A stretch of DNA of 64,000 nucleotides from Alteromonas macleodii (GCF_903772925.1 NZ_LR812090.1:3058594-3122593); one strand, 5' to 3'. Shown: positions 40,079 through 49,631, counted from the first letter of the stretch. A program made the numbers and translations. The notes: generated by a model from the letters alone, not told the origin.

Positions 40079-41638
40079 TTACTCGCCACCGCTTCTAAAG
40101 TGCCTCGGACGCATGCCCAGCACCACCATGGTGGTCATAAATAATATCACCGATAGCGAAATGGTTATCCCTACCTCTAACATTTGGGCAGAAAGCGATA
40201 AATCAAAGAAGGCTAAGCCTTGGTCTCGATAGTAAATAAGCCCGCCCATGGCAGCACTTGAGAGTACCACGCGCGCTATAAACAGAACCGATGTACGGCT
40301 AAGTGCAAACACTCCTTGACGGTGAAGCGTTATATAGAGCAAAGCAGCGTTTAGCGTAGCTGACATGCTAGTTGCAATAGCTAACCCTACATATCCAAAA
40401 GGTATAGCAAGGACTACGTTAAACACCATGTTAGCGACCATACACCAGATACCAAATTTCACCGGCGTTTTAGTGTCTTGTCGGGAGTAAAAACCTGGCG
40501 CAAGAATCTTAACCAGCATAAAGCTGAGCAAGCCAAATGAGTACGCAGTAAGCGAGTACGAAGCCATAATGGCCGTTTCTGCAGTAAACGCGCCGCGTTG
40601 GAATATAACGGTTAAAATAGGCCTTGCCATTACGCCGAGCCCTACTGCTGCCGGAATGCCTAACAAACACACCATGCGAAACGCCCAGTCGATATTCGCA
40701 GCAAACGCTTTGGGGTTATTGCTTACATGATTTCTAGACAGCGTAGGTAAAATAACTGTGGCAATGGCGATACCAAACAGCCCTAAAGGAAACTCAAGTA
40801 GTCTGTCTGAATAGTACAACCAGCTTATTGAACCGGTAACTAAAAAGCTGGCGATAAAGGTATCAAAAAGCAGGTTAATCTGTCCTACTGACACACCGAA
40901 TAATGCGGGGATCATAAGGGTACGCACTTTAACCACATTTTCGTCGTGCCAGCCCCACTTCGGCTTAACTAAAAGCCCAGCTCTGAACAAAAAGGGCAGT
41001 TGAAACGAAAATTGCACGATGCCGCCAATAAACACCCCCCAAGCGAGAGCGTATGCAGGTTGTTCCAATTCAGGTGCTAAATATATCGCACACGTAATAA
41101 TACATACGTTTAGTAAAACAGGAGTGAAGGCTGCAACGGCAAATTTGTTGAGGGTATTGAGTATTGCGCCAGCCAACCCTGTTAAGGAGATAAATGCTAA
41201 GTACGGAAAAGTTATTTTTAGCATGGTTGATGCAAGCACAAACTTGTCGCCAGCTTCATCGCCTTCAAGCCATGCCATAAACCAACCGGTACCAAAGAGG
41301 GCAGCCAAAACAGGTGATGCAACAACGCCAATAATAGATACCACAAACACGATAGCGCCTAACGTACCGCTAACTTTCGCAACAAATTCTCTTAGCTGCT
41401 TTTTATCGTCGTTTTCATGAACTTCGGTTAACACCGGAATAAACGCTTGCGCAAATGCGCCTTCAGCGAATAGACGACGTAGAAAATTAGGAATTTTGTT
41501 AGCAAAGAAAAATACGTCAGCAGCTGCCCCATCGCCCATAAGCTTGGCAACAACAACATCACGCACCAGGCCTAATACTCGCGAGACCAGGGTCATAACA
41601 CTGACGATAAGACCAGATTTTATTAACTTCCGTGACAC
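40079..41638 (-). CDS. murJ: Lipid II flippase MurJ
   Basis: Inner-membrane flippase that moves lipid II to the periplasmic face for peptidoglycan synthesis. The 519 residues hold about 14 hydrophobic segments. The start SGLIVSVMTLVSRVLGLVRD and FFFANKIPNFLRRLFAEGAF are family hallmarks, the latter with conserved central arginines. It precedes ribF by 116 bp and is divergent from rpsT, the order seen in enterics and Pseudomonas. Confidence 0.97.
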   Translation of the reverse strand: MSRKLIKSGLIVSVMTLVSRVLGLVRDVVVAKLMGDGAAADVFFFANKIPNFLRRLFAEGAFAQAFIPVLTEVHENDDKKQLREFVAKVSGTLGAIVFVVSIIGVVASPVLAALFGTGWFMAWLEGDEAGDKFVLASTMLKITFPYLAFISLTGLAGAILNTLNKFAVAAFTPVLLNVCIITCAIYLAPELEQPAYALAWGVFIGGIVQFSFQLPFLFRAGLLVKPKWGWHDENVVKVRTLMIPALFGVSVGQINLLFDTFIASFLVTGSISWLYYSDRLLEFPLGLFGIAIATVILPTLSRNHVSNNPKAFAANIDWAFRMVCLLGIPAAVGLGVMARPILTVIFQRGAFTAETAIMASYSLTAYSFGLLSFMLVKILAPGFYSRQDTKTPVKFGIWCMVANMVFNVVLAIPFGYVGLAIATSMSATLNAALLYITLHRQGVFALSRTSVLFIARVVLSSAAMGGLIYYRDQGLAFFDLSLSAQMLEVGITISLSVILFMTTMVVLGMRPRHFRSGGE

Positions 41639-41792
41639 GTCACACTTCCAATAGAGGTAAAAATAGACTGAACAGCAAACAGTTTTTAAGCGTTATTAAA
41701 GACGTCTGCTACGCGTAAAGCGACAACAACAGGTTGCGAGCGAGCCATAATAGCGAAAGCCTATGGTCTACGAAACGATTTATTCAAAATAG

Positions 41793-41824
41793 TTGTGCAC
41801 CTTTATGAACTTTCTTGCTATAAT
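41793..41824 (+). promoter_or_regulatory. Possible upstream rpsT promoter
   Basis: A perfect -10 hexamer TATAAT at 41819-41824, with TTGTGC at 41793-41798 (20-base spacer) or TGCACC at 41796 (17-base spacer) as weak -35 options. GC-rich bases follow, as at stringent promoters of ribosomal genes. Confidence 0.45.
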
Positions 41825-42012
41825 CCGCGCCCGATATGGGGTGCTGTTGTTTTTGCATGTCTATCGCTTAAATGTCCTGAAAGAATATCATTACGAATTT
41901 CTTTCAAAAAATGTCGCAGAGAAATGTCGCAAAGAATGTGCAACGTGTTGAGCATACTTTGTGTTCAATAGCTTGCGCGTTTTAATGCGGAACGATTTAA
42001 GTTTTAAATCGT

Positions 42013-42041
42013 TTGACATTTGGGCGTTTGGTAGGCACAAT
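42013..42041 (+). promoter_or_regulatory. rpsT proximal promoter
   Basis: TTGACA at 42013-42018, 17-base spacer, CACAAT at 42036-42041, then GC-rich CCGCACCC near the expected start. About 45 bases from the rpsT start codon. E. coli rpsT also has two tandem promoters. Confidence 0.65.
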
Positions 42042-42085
42042 CCGCACCCTCGTTTTTGACATGAATTTATTTTGGGAGTTACACC

Positions 42086-42349
42086 TTGGCTAACATTAAG
42101 TCTGCTAAGAAGCGTGCAATCCAAGCCGAAAAGCGTCGTCAGCACAACGCTAGCCGTCGTTCAATGACTCGTACAAGCATCAAGAAAGTTATCGCTGCAA
42201 TTGCAAGCGGTGACAAAGAAGCGGCACAAGCTGCACTTACTGCTGCTACTCCAGTACTTGACAGAATGGCTACTAAAGGCTTGATTCACAAGAACAAAGC
42301 TGCTCGTCATAAGAGCCGTCTAGCTGCACAGATTAAAGCACTAGGTTAA
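42086..42349 (+). CDS. rpsT: 30S ribosomal protein S20
   Basis: Small basic 16S rRNA-binding protein of 87 residues. [20 protein letters not shown] at the start is nearly the same as in E. coli. The start codon is TTG, preceded by GGGAG; the E. coli gene also starts with UUG, which is part of its autoregulation. It stands alone, with its own promoters and a strong terminator, divergent from murJ. Confidence 0.97.
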   Translation: MANIKSAKKRAIQAEKRRQHNASRRSMTRTSIKKVIAAIASGDKEAAQAALTAATPVLDRMATKGLIHKNKAARHKSRLAAQIKALG

Positions 42350-42368
42350 TCTTTACGATTAGTAGTTA

Positions 42369-42394
42369 AAAAAGCGCCCTTCGGCGCTTTTTTT
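42369..42394 (+). terminator. rpsT terminator
   Basis: AAAGCGCC / GGCGCTTT with a CTTC-type loop followed by seven or more T. About 20 bases past the stop. Confidence 0.88.
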
Positions 42395-42522
42395 GTATCT
42401 GTAATCGACGCTAATTAGCATGGGTTACTGATTTTAAATTTAGACTTAAAGGCATAAAGCCCACCACTAGGCGAGCTCTGTTACAGTCTTTGCGGTGTGT
42501 TCACATCCCAGCTATCCGCTTA

Positions 42523-43275
42523 TCAGCTCATTTTTCTTATTGAGCTTGCCGGTGCAATACGCATGATCCAGTGAAGAATTGCCCAAGGCCAGCTTGGCAC
42601 AAACGCATTCGCTTTTTCTTTATTGATTGCGTTGACCATAGCGCGACAGCCCACATCGGTATCAACAATAAACGGCACCTTCTCAACTTTTTCATTTATC
42701 TCACTGCGAATAAAACCAGGATGAATGCAGGTGACTTTAATCGGCGTATTCATTACATCCATTCGAATACCTTCTGTCATAGACGTTAGGCCTGCCTTCG
42801 TAGCGGCGTAAACAGTCATAGCTCGTCTAAACCCGCGTACAGCACTTATAGATGAAATTGTCACTAAATGCCCACTGTTTTGTGCTTTGAAAATAGCCAT
42901 TGCCGCTTCACATTGCGCTAGCGCCGACACAAAGTTAGTTACCGCCGTTTGCTTATTGGCATGGAAATACCCTGTGCCAATTGACGCGCCCTTTCCCATT
43001 CCTGCATTCACAATAACTCTATCTAGGGTTCCCATGTCAGCTTTGAATGCGTCGAACACTTCAAAAACCGCATCGTGATCATTTACATCAAGCGAGCGAA
43101 TATACACGTCAATATTTGGATTAATTGAAAGTAATTCGTCTTTCAGTTTTTCTAAGTTCTCAAAGCGCCTTGCACATAGCGCTAAGTTACACCCCTGTTT
43201 GGCAAACTCAATCGCCATTCCTTTGCCTAAACCAGAACTCGCGCCCGTTATCAGAATATTGCGTCTTGTTGTCAT
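42523..43275 (-). CDS. Short-chain dehydrogenase/reductase (SDR)
   Basis: NAD(P)-dependent oxidoreductase of 250 residues. The cofactor motif TGASSGLG is at 11-18, NAG is present near residue 90, and the catalytic YAATK with an upstream Ser (TISSISA) is intact. The end (RIAPASSIRKMS) is hydrophobic-basic. It is coupled to the kinase-like gene upstream by a TAATG overlap and is the last gene of the operon. The substrate is unknown; the operon suggests a hydroxy- or oxo-acyl or terpenoid-like compound. Confidence 0.85.
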   Translation of the reverse strand: MTTRRNILITGASSGLGKGMAIEFAKQGCNLALCARRFENLEKLKDELLSINPNIDVYIRSLDVNDHDAVFEVFDAFKADMGTLDRVIVNAGMGKGASIGTGYFHANKQTAVTNFVSALAQCEAAMAIFKAQNSGHLVTISSISAVRGFRRAMTVYAATKAGLTSMTEGIRMDVMNTPIKVTCIHPGFIRSEINEKVEKVPFIVDTDVGCRAMVNAINKEKANAFVPSWPWAILHWIMRIAPASSIRKMS

Positions 43276-44405
43276 TATCGTTTTCCTGATGCTTTAATGG
43301 CCTTATTACAACGCCACATTAAGTAATGAATGAAGATCCAAAAGTTTTTGAACGCTGGATTATTGGTTTGCTTGTGGTGATAGCGATAGTAAATTTGCTG
43401 TGCAATACCAGCTAAACGGAAAAGCCCGTAAACCTCATAAAAAGCAAAATCTTTAACATCTATCTCCATTTCCTTACAGTAATACGCCACAACTTGCTTA
43501 CGTGTTAGCATTCCCGGCAAGTGAGTTGGCTGACGACGTGTAGATTGTGCTAAAAAATCATCATCAGCTTGCACCCAATACGCCAAGGTATTACCTAAGT
43601 CCATAAGTGGGTCACCCAACGTAGCTAACTCCCAATCAAGAACGCCGATAATTTGGGTGTAGTTGTCCGGCTTTAACACCACATTATCGAACCTGAAGTC
43701 ATTATGCGTAATACAAATGCGTTCTTGGTCAGGCATGTTATTCTCTAGCCAACGCATGATTTTTTTACCCGAGGGGACATTCCAGGTTTTCGCTTTACTA
43801 TAGCGCTCGCTCCACCCGCTTATTTGACGTTCTATATAGCCAGCACCTTTCCCTAAGTGCTCAAGCCCCGCTTTCTTATAGTCCACTTTGTGTAGCTCTA
43901 TTAAGCTATCAAGTACATTAGTGCAGAGCTGTTTGGTTTGCTGTTCGGTGGTGTTTAAGCCTTTAGGTAAGTTCTTGCGGGGTATCACACCGGTAAACTT
44001 CTCCATCACGTAGAACTCAGTGCCAATTATGCTTTCATCTTCGCAAAGCCCAAGCATCTCTGGTACATAACGATAAACAGGCTTTAAGGCGTGCTGTAAT
44101 CGGAACTCTCGCCCCATATCGTGGGCCCCTTTAGCTTTTGTACCTGCGGGTGCTCTGCGTAAAATTAACGAGGTTTGTTGGCTGTCGTCTTGCTCACTGT
44201 TTTGATAGTCCAAGCAATACGTCCAATTGGAAGCGCCACCGGAATACTGGGTTACTTTAGGCAAACTATCGCTGCTTTGTATCTTGGCCTTCAATGATGG
44301 ATTTGAGGCACTACTATTTTCCTTAAGCCATTCGTGCACAGCGCTGACGTCTAACTCTTCGCCTGCTCGCACGCTATCCGCTTTATCTACTACCTGTTGT
44401 TGCAT
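43275..44405 (-). CDS. APH-fold phosphotransferase (possible hydroxyacyl kinase)
   Basis: Protein of 376 residues with the aminoglycoside phosphotransferase/choline kinase fold. An N-terminal lobe is followed by the catalytic loop THNDFRFDNVVLKPDN and the metal motif LDWELATLGDPLMDLG. This subtype resembles the N-terminal part of ACAD10/ACAD11 and LvaA, which phosphorylate 4-hydroxyacyl-CoA compounds, more than antibiotic-resistance enzymes. That is inference from memory of family motifs. It lies between two SDR genes, with a TAATG junction to the one downstream. Confidence 0.8.
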   Translation of the reverse strand: MQQQVVDKADSVRAGEELDVSAVHEWLKENSSASNPSLKAKIQSSDSLPKVTQYSGGASNWTYCLDYQNSEQDDSQQTSLILRRAPAGTKAKGAHDMGREFRLQHALKPVYRYVPEMLGLCEDESIIGTEFYVMEKFTGVIPRKNLPKGLNTTEQQTKQLCTNVLDSLIELHKVDYKKAGLEHLGKGAGYIERQISGWSERYSKAKTWNVPSGKKIMRWLENNMPDQERICITHNDFRFDNVVLKPDNYTQIIGVLDWELATLGDPLMDLGNTLAYWVQADDDFLAQSTRRQPTHLPGMLTRKQVVAYYCKEMEIDVKDFAFYEVYGLFRLAGIAQQIYYRYHHKQTNNPAFKNFWIFIHYLMWRCNKAIKASGKR

Positions 44406-44512
44406 ATATCGTTCTTCTTTTACTCTTGTGCTAAACGCTTATTTAAAGCCGGTTATTGGTAAGCATTTATTCGAAACAAATTTTGTCTTTCTTTACTCTT
44501 TAACTTTATTCT

Positions 44513-45337
44513 TTAATTGTGCTTTTCCATTGCTCGTTTCATCGTTTTAGTTTGATTGAGCATATTGCTTATATAGCGCTGAGTGGGTAACAACTTTTTC
44601 AATAAGAACGCCCGTTTGCCTAACTTATGAGTGAGGATAAGGAATTTCCCTTGACTGACTTGTTGAAATATTGACTCTGCTACCTCTTCTTTAGTCATAT
44701 CTGCCTTAGCGAAAAACTTGTTGATCATCTTATGCGACGCTGGGTTGCTGCTTCTCATCGACTCATCTAAATTTGTTTTGAAGAAACTGGGGCATACCAC
44801 ACTAACGTTTATATTGTCTGGTGCCAGTTCCAACTTCATTGTTTCAGAAAACGATACTACAGCGGCTTTAACTGAGTTATAGCTTCCCATATAAGGAATA
44901 GGCGTAAGCCCTGCTTGCGAGGCAACGTTAATAAAGTAACCACTGCATTGCTTGCGCATTAACGGTAATAGCGCACGACTCACTCTCACCATGCCTAACA
45001 CGTTAATATCGAATACCCATTGCCACTGCTCGATAGTCTCGTCTAAAAGACTACCGCCCGTAGCGACCCCAGCGTTATTAAACACATAGTCCACGCCGCC
45101 CCAACGAGTTTCGATAGTTTGCGCTAGGGCTTTAACGTCACTATCGGAGGTTATATCGCAGTGTACATAAAACGCATTTGCACCTTGTGCAGAAAGCATA
45201 TCTACCGTTTCACCTCCCCTCTCTTGGTTAATGTCTGCAATGCAAATACTTATATCTTTGCTTACCCATTTTTCCGCCCATTTTAGGGCAATGGCCTGAC
45301 CTAAGCCGGTAGCTCCACCGGTAATCAATATACGCAT
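44513..45337 (-). CDS. Short-chain dehydrogenase/reductase (SDR)
   Basis: Oxidoreductase of 274 residues. The cofactor motif TGGATGLG opens the protein, NNAGVA is near residue 90, and the catalytic YNSVK with Ser in NVASQAG follows. I chose the ATG at 45337 because the Rossmann strand MRILITGG must be at the start; the frame extends 27 codons upstream into the transporter gene. The C-terminal tail is basic. It differs clearly from the other SDR in the operon, so the two probably act on different intermediates. Confidence 0.85.
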   Translation of the reverse strand: MRILITGGATGLGQAIALKWAEKWVSKDISICIADINQERGGETVDMLSAQGANAFYVHCDITSDSDVKALAQTIETRWGGVDYVFNNAGVATGGSLLDETIEQWQWVFDINVLGMVRVSRALLPLMRKQCSGYFINVASQAGLTPIPYMGSYNSVKAAVVSFSETMKLELAPDNINVSVVCPSFFKTNLDESMRSSNPASHKMINKFFAKADMTKEEVAESIFQQVSQGKFLILTHKLGKRAFLLKKLLPTQRYISNMLNQTKTMKRAMEKHN

Positions 45338-45357
45338 TATGTGTTTCCTAATTATTA

Positions 45358-46251
45358 TTATTTCACGAGTACTTTTGGCGTTGTTTTCACAGCTATCTTT
45401 GCATTTCGTTTTGCCCACAGCGCTAATAAAGCAGGACCGATGTACATTGCTATACCGTAAACACCAGGGGCAATGGCATAGTCAGGCGCTTGTAAAAAGG
45501 TAATACATATGAGCATGGCGAGTGCCGCGTTTTGCACGCCTATTTCAATAGCAAGGGTAAGAGAGTCTTTAAATGCCAATGCAGAGATCTTGGCAAGTAC
45601 CAACCCTAACAATACTGATAAAAGGTTTAACGCTAAACAAACTAGAAAGGCACTTTCGAAAGATGTAGCTAGGTTATCTCTTTCTGAGACAAGCACTCCG
45701 ATAATCATAAGCAACATAAAGTACATCGAAAATTGTCGAAAAAAGTTTTCTGTTTTCATAGCGAAGCCACTTTTAAAATGTCGAATAGCCATACCAATTA
45801 TCACTGGGAATATTGATATACCTACTAGCCCTGTCACCGTTTGTATAATAGAAAACTCAGGCGCGTTTTCTTTTACAAAGTAGTTAAGAGCAAATTGTAT
45901 AATAAATGGCGTTGTGAACACGCAGGCGATGGTTGAAATTGCGGTTAAGCTAACCGAAAGGGCTAGATTGGCTTTTGCAATATGGCTGATTAAATTACTG
46001 GTAGTACCGCCAGGGCATGCAGCCAAAATCATTATTCCCACGGCAATATAGTCGGGCACCCCAAACGCAATACATAAACCTAAGGCTAACAAAGGTAATA
46101 ACACAATTTGGCCTATAAAGCCTGTTATTACCGCCCTAGGCGCTTTCAGCAATCGGGCAAAGTCAGCAGGGGTTAGGGTTAACCCCATGCCAAACATAAC
46201 AAATGCCAAAGCGAGAGGTAACAACACCTCGGTAAGTACAGATGCCTGCAT
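45358..46251 (-). CDS. Bile acid:sodium symporter (BASS)-family transporter
   Basis: Inner-membrane transporter of 297 residues with nine or ten hydrophobic segments. AFVMFGMGLTLTPADF near the start and the crossover motif AACPGGTTSNLISHIAKANLALSVSLTAIST are typical of the BASS family. Such proteins carry bile acids, pyruvate, pantoate or other organic anions with sodium. The start is the ATG at 46251 (an ATG at 46257 is also in frame). First gene of the operon, divergent from a LysR regulator. The substrate is unknown. Confidence 0.85.
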   Translation of the reverse strand: MQASVLTEVLLPLALAFVMFGMGLTLTPADFARLLKAPRAVITGFIGQIVLLPLLALGLCIAFGVPDYIAVGIMILAACPGGTTSNLISHIAKANLALSVSLTAISTIACVFTTPFIIQFALNYFVKENAPEFSIIQTVTGLVGISIFPVIIGMAIRHFKSGFAMKTENFFRQFSMYFMLLMIIGVLVSERDNLATSFESAFLVCLALNLLSVLLGLVLAKISALAFKDSLTLAIEIGVQNAALAMLICITFLQAPDYAIAPGVYGIAMYIGPALLALWAKRNAKIAVKTTPKVLVK

Positions 46252-46355
46252 GCACACGCCCCTTACAAAAGAAACCTTTTATTAACATTTAAGCCAGTGT
46301 ACCCTGTTTATCAATAAATAAAAATGATGGCTTATTATGCGAACCCATAAATATT

Positions 46356-47261
46356 ATGCATGGAAAAATAGATTTTAATTTATTCGTAGTGCTACGTGCG
46401 GTCTATGAGCACGGCAGCATTACTAGAGCCGCCAATGCGCTGCATATTACTCAGCCTGCGGTAAGTCATGCGCTCAGTAGGCTACGAGAAAAATTTGATG
46501 ACCCATTGTTTACGCGCCATGGGCGGCAAGTTATTCCTACCCCGTTCTGCCAAGGCATCATTACGTCGGTCGTTACATCAATTGAAACCCTTGAAAATAC
46601 GTTAAAAGGCAAAGTGGACTTTGACATAGGTGATAAACCACGCACAGTTAACCTTGGAATGCGTGATATTTTAGAATCTATATTTTTTCCAACGCTAATT
46701 CCTGAACTTGTTCAAAACACCCCCAATATCACGGTAATTAGTAGACAGGTAACTTGGCCCGAACTTGCGCCAGCTCTTTCTAACAAAGAAATTGATATCG
46801 TAATTGATGCTCTTGTTCCCACCAGCAGTGAGATACGTTCACAATTTATCTGCGAAGAAACCTTTGTGGTAGTATGCGCGCCAACAAATAGCTACCTAGA
46901 CAACCCCAGTATTGAAAACTACTCAGTTGCACAGCATGCACTTGTGTCTTTAAAAGATTCTAAACTAGACACTGTTGATCTCGCCCTTGCTCAACACAAT
47001 TTGCATCGAAAAATATCCCTACAATGTGAGCACTACTTTGCCGCTGTTAATGTAGTGAGTCAGTGTGACCTTTTGTTGACTATGCCAGCACGCTTTGCAC
47101 AGCAATTTAACAACAAACGTAATATCGAGACTTTGCCACTTCCGTTTGAAGTACCTCCTCTTCCCGTGCACATGTACTGGCACAAAAATGCGGATGAAGA
47201 TTTAGTAAATATTTGGATGCGGGAGAAGCTTTTAGAAGTAGTAAATAAATTGGGGCTATAA
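46356..47261 (+). CDS. LysR-family transcriptional regulator
   Basis: DNA-binding regulator of 301 residues. The N-terminal winged helix-turn-helix (GSITRAANALHITQPAVSHALSRLREKF) is followed by a substrate-binding domain of two lobes. It is divergent from the transporter/SDR/kinase operon with about 100 bp between, the classic LysR layout, so it probably controls that operon in response to its substrate. The LysR-type binding site could not be fixed by eye. Confidence 0.92.
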   Translation: MHGKIDFNLFVVLRAVYEHGSITRAANALHITQPAVSHALSRLREKFDDPLFTRHGRQVIPTPFCQGIITSVVTSIETLENTLKGKVDFDIGDKPRTVNLGMRDILESIFFPTLIPELVQNTPNITVISRQVTWPELAPALSNKEIDIVIDALVPTSSEIRSQFICEETFVVVCAPTNSYLDNPSIENYSVAQHALVSLKDSKLDTVDLALAQHNLHRKISLQCEHYFAAVNVVSQCDLLLTMPARFAQQFNNKRNIETLPLPFEVPPLPVHMYWHKNADEDLVNIWMREKLLEVVNKLGL

Positions 47262-47263
47262 AA

Positions 47264-47289
47264 AAGCCGATACACTGAGGTATCGGCTT
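47264..47289 (-). terminator. Terminator between the LysR gene and the lipoprotein gene
   Basis: AAGCCGATA / TATCGGCTT with an eight-base loop; on the minus strand it is followed by a T-run (TTTTT). It serves the lipoprotein gene best; the LysR gene converges on it. Confidence 0.75.
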
Positions 47290-47312
47290 ATACTCTCTTC
47301 ACGTTATGAGAA

Positions 47313-49331
47313 TTAAAGAATTGGAAGTGTTAACTTACCCGATGCATTTTCGCCAGCTTTTGTTTGATACTCATAACTAAAAGTCGCACTGACAGGATTT
47401 TCCGCAGTGTTGTCCTCTAGATATAGGCTGATTCTATCTCTGTAGATGTATTCGCCATCAGCTACTGTTGTACCACTTATATACGAAGTATAAGCCTGAT
47501 TAGAGATACTTTCATTTTGAGCCACGTTTATTGCAAGCAAACGCTGCATAGAAATGTTTTCATCTCGAACTAGCTCATATCTATTCACAAAAGCGTATTC
47601 ATTTCCATTTTCAGTGTAACTTTCAAAATTAATAATAAGGTAATTAAGTGATTCAACTGAAGTTGGTAGTAGAATACTCACTGAATTACCAAAATTATTT
47701 GCCGAGTTTGCAACCCCGGCTGTATTTTCACTAACGATAACTGAGCCATTAGAATAGTAATTGCTGTTATCTAATTTTAGAGTGTTGATATCGAACTCTG
47801 CCGTTTCATCAGCGGGGGTGGTAAATGAATAATCATCACCATAAATATTTGCTGAAACACCACCAGAGGTTGGAGAAACTTCACCAATTGCAAAACGGTA
47901 GTTAGTGTTAGCTTGCAATTCTGTTGCTGGAGAAAACGTGTGCTTAACACCACCAAGGTCCACGCTCTGGCTAAGCTCTACACTTGCCTCTTCACTTAAA
48001 ATATAAGTGTAACCATTAGGAACGCTATCATCAGCAGACTCATTGCCGCGAACAATTGAAACTTCGTCGAAAGTCAGGCTAACCTCGTCCAGATCTATGT
48101 CAACAGCTTCGCTGTAATACACTGAATAGGCAAAATTAGACGGGTTAACATTCGTAGTAATAACTTCAACGGTTGCTTGGGGCTCAACTTCAGTAGGAAC
48201 TAGGACTAAGTTAATAATCTCAGAGTCAGCTACTGTGTAATAGCTATTTGACTCAAACCCACTTGTACTAACGTTAATTGAAGTTTCACCTGTGGCAGAA
48301 CGTGTTGAACGACTCAGGTTAATACTGCCTGTCGAATAGGTGATATCACCTACTTGGAAATAGGACATTTCAAACGAAATACCACCATCAAATGGAACCA
48401 CTAACTCATAAGAACCATTTTCTTCATCATATTCAGACGTGTACGTTTCCTCTGACGTATCCATCATGAACTCAGCGCCTGCGATAGGCTCGCCCATACT
48501 GTCAATCAGGCTTATTACAACAGTTTTCTCTTCTGCTGTAACTTCATCGTATTGACCAAGGCTGATTTCCTCTTCTGAAAACTCACTTGCATCGTAAATA
48601 AACAGTGTATCGCCAGATAAGTTTACATTGTCGTTGTTAGTGAAATCGAAGTCAGCTTCTCCGTCGTTATCTATGTCAATATTCGCACGTAGTGTAACGT
48701 TTAAATCACGTGGCAAAGTAATTTGGTAAGTTTGTGATTCTTCATTGAATTCGCTTTCATGGGCAAAATCAAATACGCTGCTGGTAGATGCCCCCGAAAA
48801 AGAAAAACCAATAAAGCTAAGTCCACCGACTGCTTCGCCGCTTTCCGTTTCCGTAACGCTGAACTCTACCTCAACAGGTGTAGATACTCCTATGATACCA
48901 ATGTCGTCATATCCTTCCCCTGTGCTTACAGGACCAGTGGTAATAAAAAATGCGCGTTTTAAGTAACTTTCATCAGTGGACGAAACTACAACGGTTAGGT
49001 CTGCACTTGCTGGTAAGCCTTCTAGGTTAAAACTGCCATTCTCTGAGGTTACACCTTCAGCAATCACTGTATTTCCTTGGTAAACAGCGACGTTCAAGCC
49101 CACTAAAGGTATATCAGTGCGAGTATCAACCACAGCGCCTGCCAACGTAACCGAAGTTTGATTATTTTCGATTTGCTCTGCAAGAAGGTTATTTTGTTCA
49201 GTAAGTACAGCATTTTGTTGATTAAGCGCGTCAACAACTCCGTCGTTACTATCGTCGTCAACTTCAATACACCCTGTCAGAGCGAGGGATACAAAAAGTG
49301 GGATCGGGGCGAGCTTTTTATTTATTTTCAT
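47313..49331 (-). CDS. Large putative surface lipoprotein (672 aa)
   Basis: Lipoprotein with lipobox LALTGC (Cys21). Acidic residues follow, then a short coiled coil (about 35-58, LNQQNAVLTEQNNLLAEQI). Next comes a carboxypeptidase-regulatory-like beta domain (VTLAGAVVDTRTDIPLVGLNVAVYQG) and at least two further beta-sandwich regions rich in E, S, T and Y. The family is not recognised. It is monocistronic, with its own terminator. The acidic, repetitive composition fits an outer-membrane or surface protein of a marine bacterium; the residues after Cys (IEVDDD) lack Asp at +2, so outer-membrane sorting is allowed. Function unknown. Confidence 0.82.
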   Translation of the reverse strand: MKINKKLAPIPLFVSLALTGCIEVDDDSNDGVVDALNQQNAVLTEQNNLLAEQIENNQTSVTLAGAVVDTRTDIPLVGLNVAVYQGNTVIAEGVTSENGSFNLEGLPASADLTVVVSSTDESYLKRAFFITTGPVSTGEGYDDIGIIGVSTPVEVEFSVTETESGEAVGGLSFIGFSFSGASTSSVFDFAHESEFNEESQTYQITLPRDLNVTLRANIDIDNDGEADFDFTNNDNVNLSGDTLFIYDASEFSEEEISLGQYDEVTAEEKTVVISLIDSMGEPIAGAEFMMDTSEETYTSEYDEENGSYELVVPFDGGISFEMSYFQVGDITYSTGSINLSRSTRSATGETSINVSTSGFESNSYYTVADSEIINLVLVPTEVEPQATVEVITTNVNPSNFAYSVYYSEAVDIDLDEVSLTFDEVSIVRGNESADDSVPNGYTYILSEEASVELSQSVDLGGVKHTFSPATELQANTNYRFAIGEVSPTSGGVSANIYGDDYSFTTPADETAEFDINTLKLDNSNYYSNGSVIVSENTAGVANSANNFGNSVSILLPTSVESLNYLIINFESYTENGNEYAFVNRYELVRDENISMQRLLAINVAQNESISNQAYTSYISGTTVADGEYIYRDRISLYLEDNTAENPVSATFSYEYQTKAGENASGKLTLPIL

Positions 49332-49631
49332 GAGTGGCCTCTTAGTTTTTACGTTACATCAAAACAGAAACTAAGGACGAAGAGAGAACGAGAGGATATT
49401 AATAACGGTCTGAATACTGAGACGGAACTACCTTGTACGTTACGAAACTTCATCCTTGAAACATCAGAGTATCCGATTCGAATTTTAATTGCATGTAATT
49501 TATAACGATAATTGCCGCCCCTTTCTTATACTTTAGACCAAGTTTGTAACACAATGGTCAAGCAAGCGTCACGGTAGTGTCAATTTGCAGACCTATAGTG
49601 ACGGTCCAAGGCATCGCTTTGGGAAACCGCT
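49332..49631. other. Divergent intergenic region
   Basis: About 300 bases between the lipoprotein gene and the phosphoesterase gene. I see no gene, and no promoter that stands out. Confidence 0.45.

Larger units (their letters stand above)
41639..42085. other. Divergent promoter region of murJ and rpsT
   Basis: About 450 bases without a real gene. An 84-codon frame at 41891-42145 on the minus strand overlaps the rpsT start and is spurious. It holds two promoter candidates for rpsT, annotated separately. Confidence 0.6.

Noticed and set aside
41891..42145. 84-codon frame on the minus strand
   Set aside because: It covers the rpsT promoter and start in antisense, and its sequence has no coding character.
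43275..44405. Aminoglycoside resistance enzyme
   Set aside because: The fold is the same, but the motifs and operon context fit the acyl-CoA-linked kinase branch better than antibiotic phosphotransferases.
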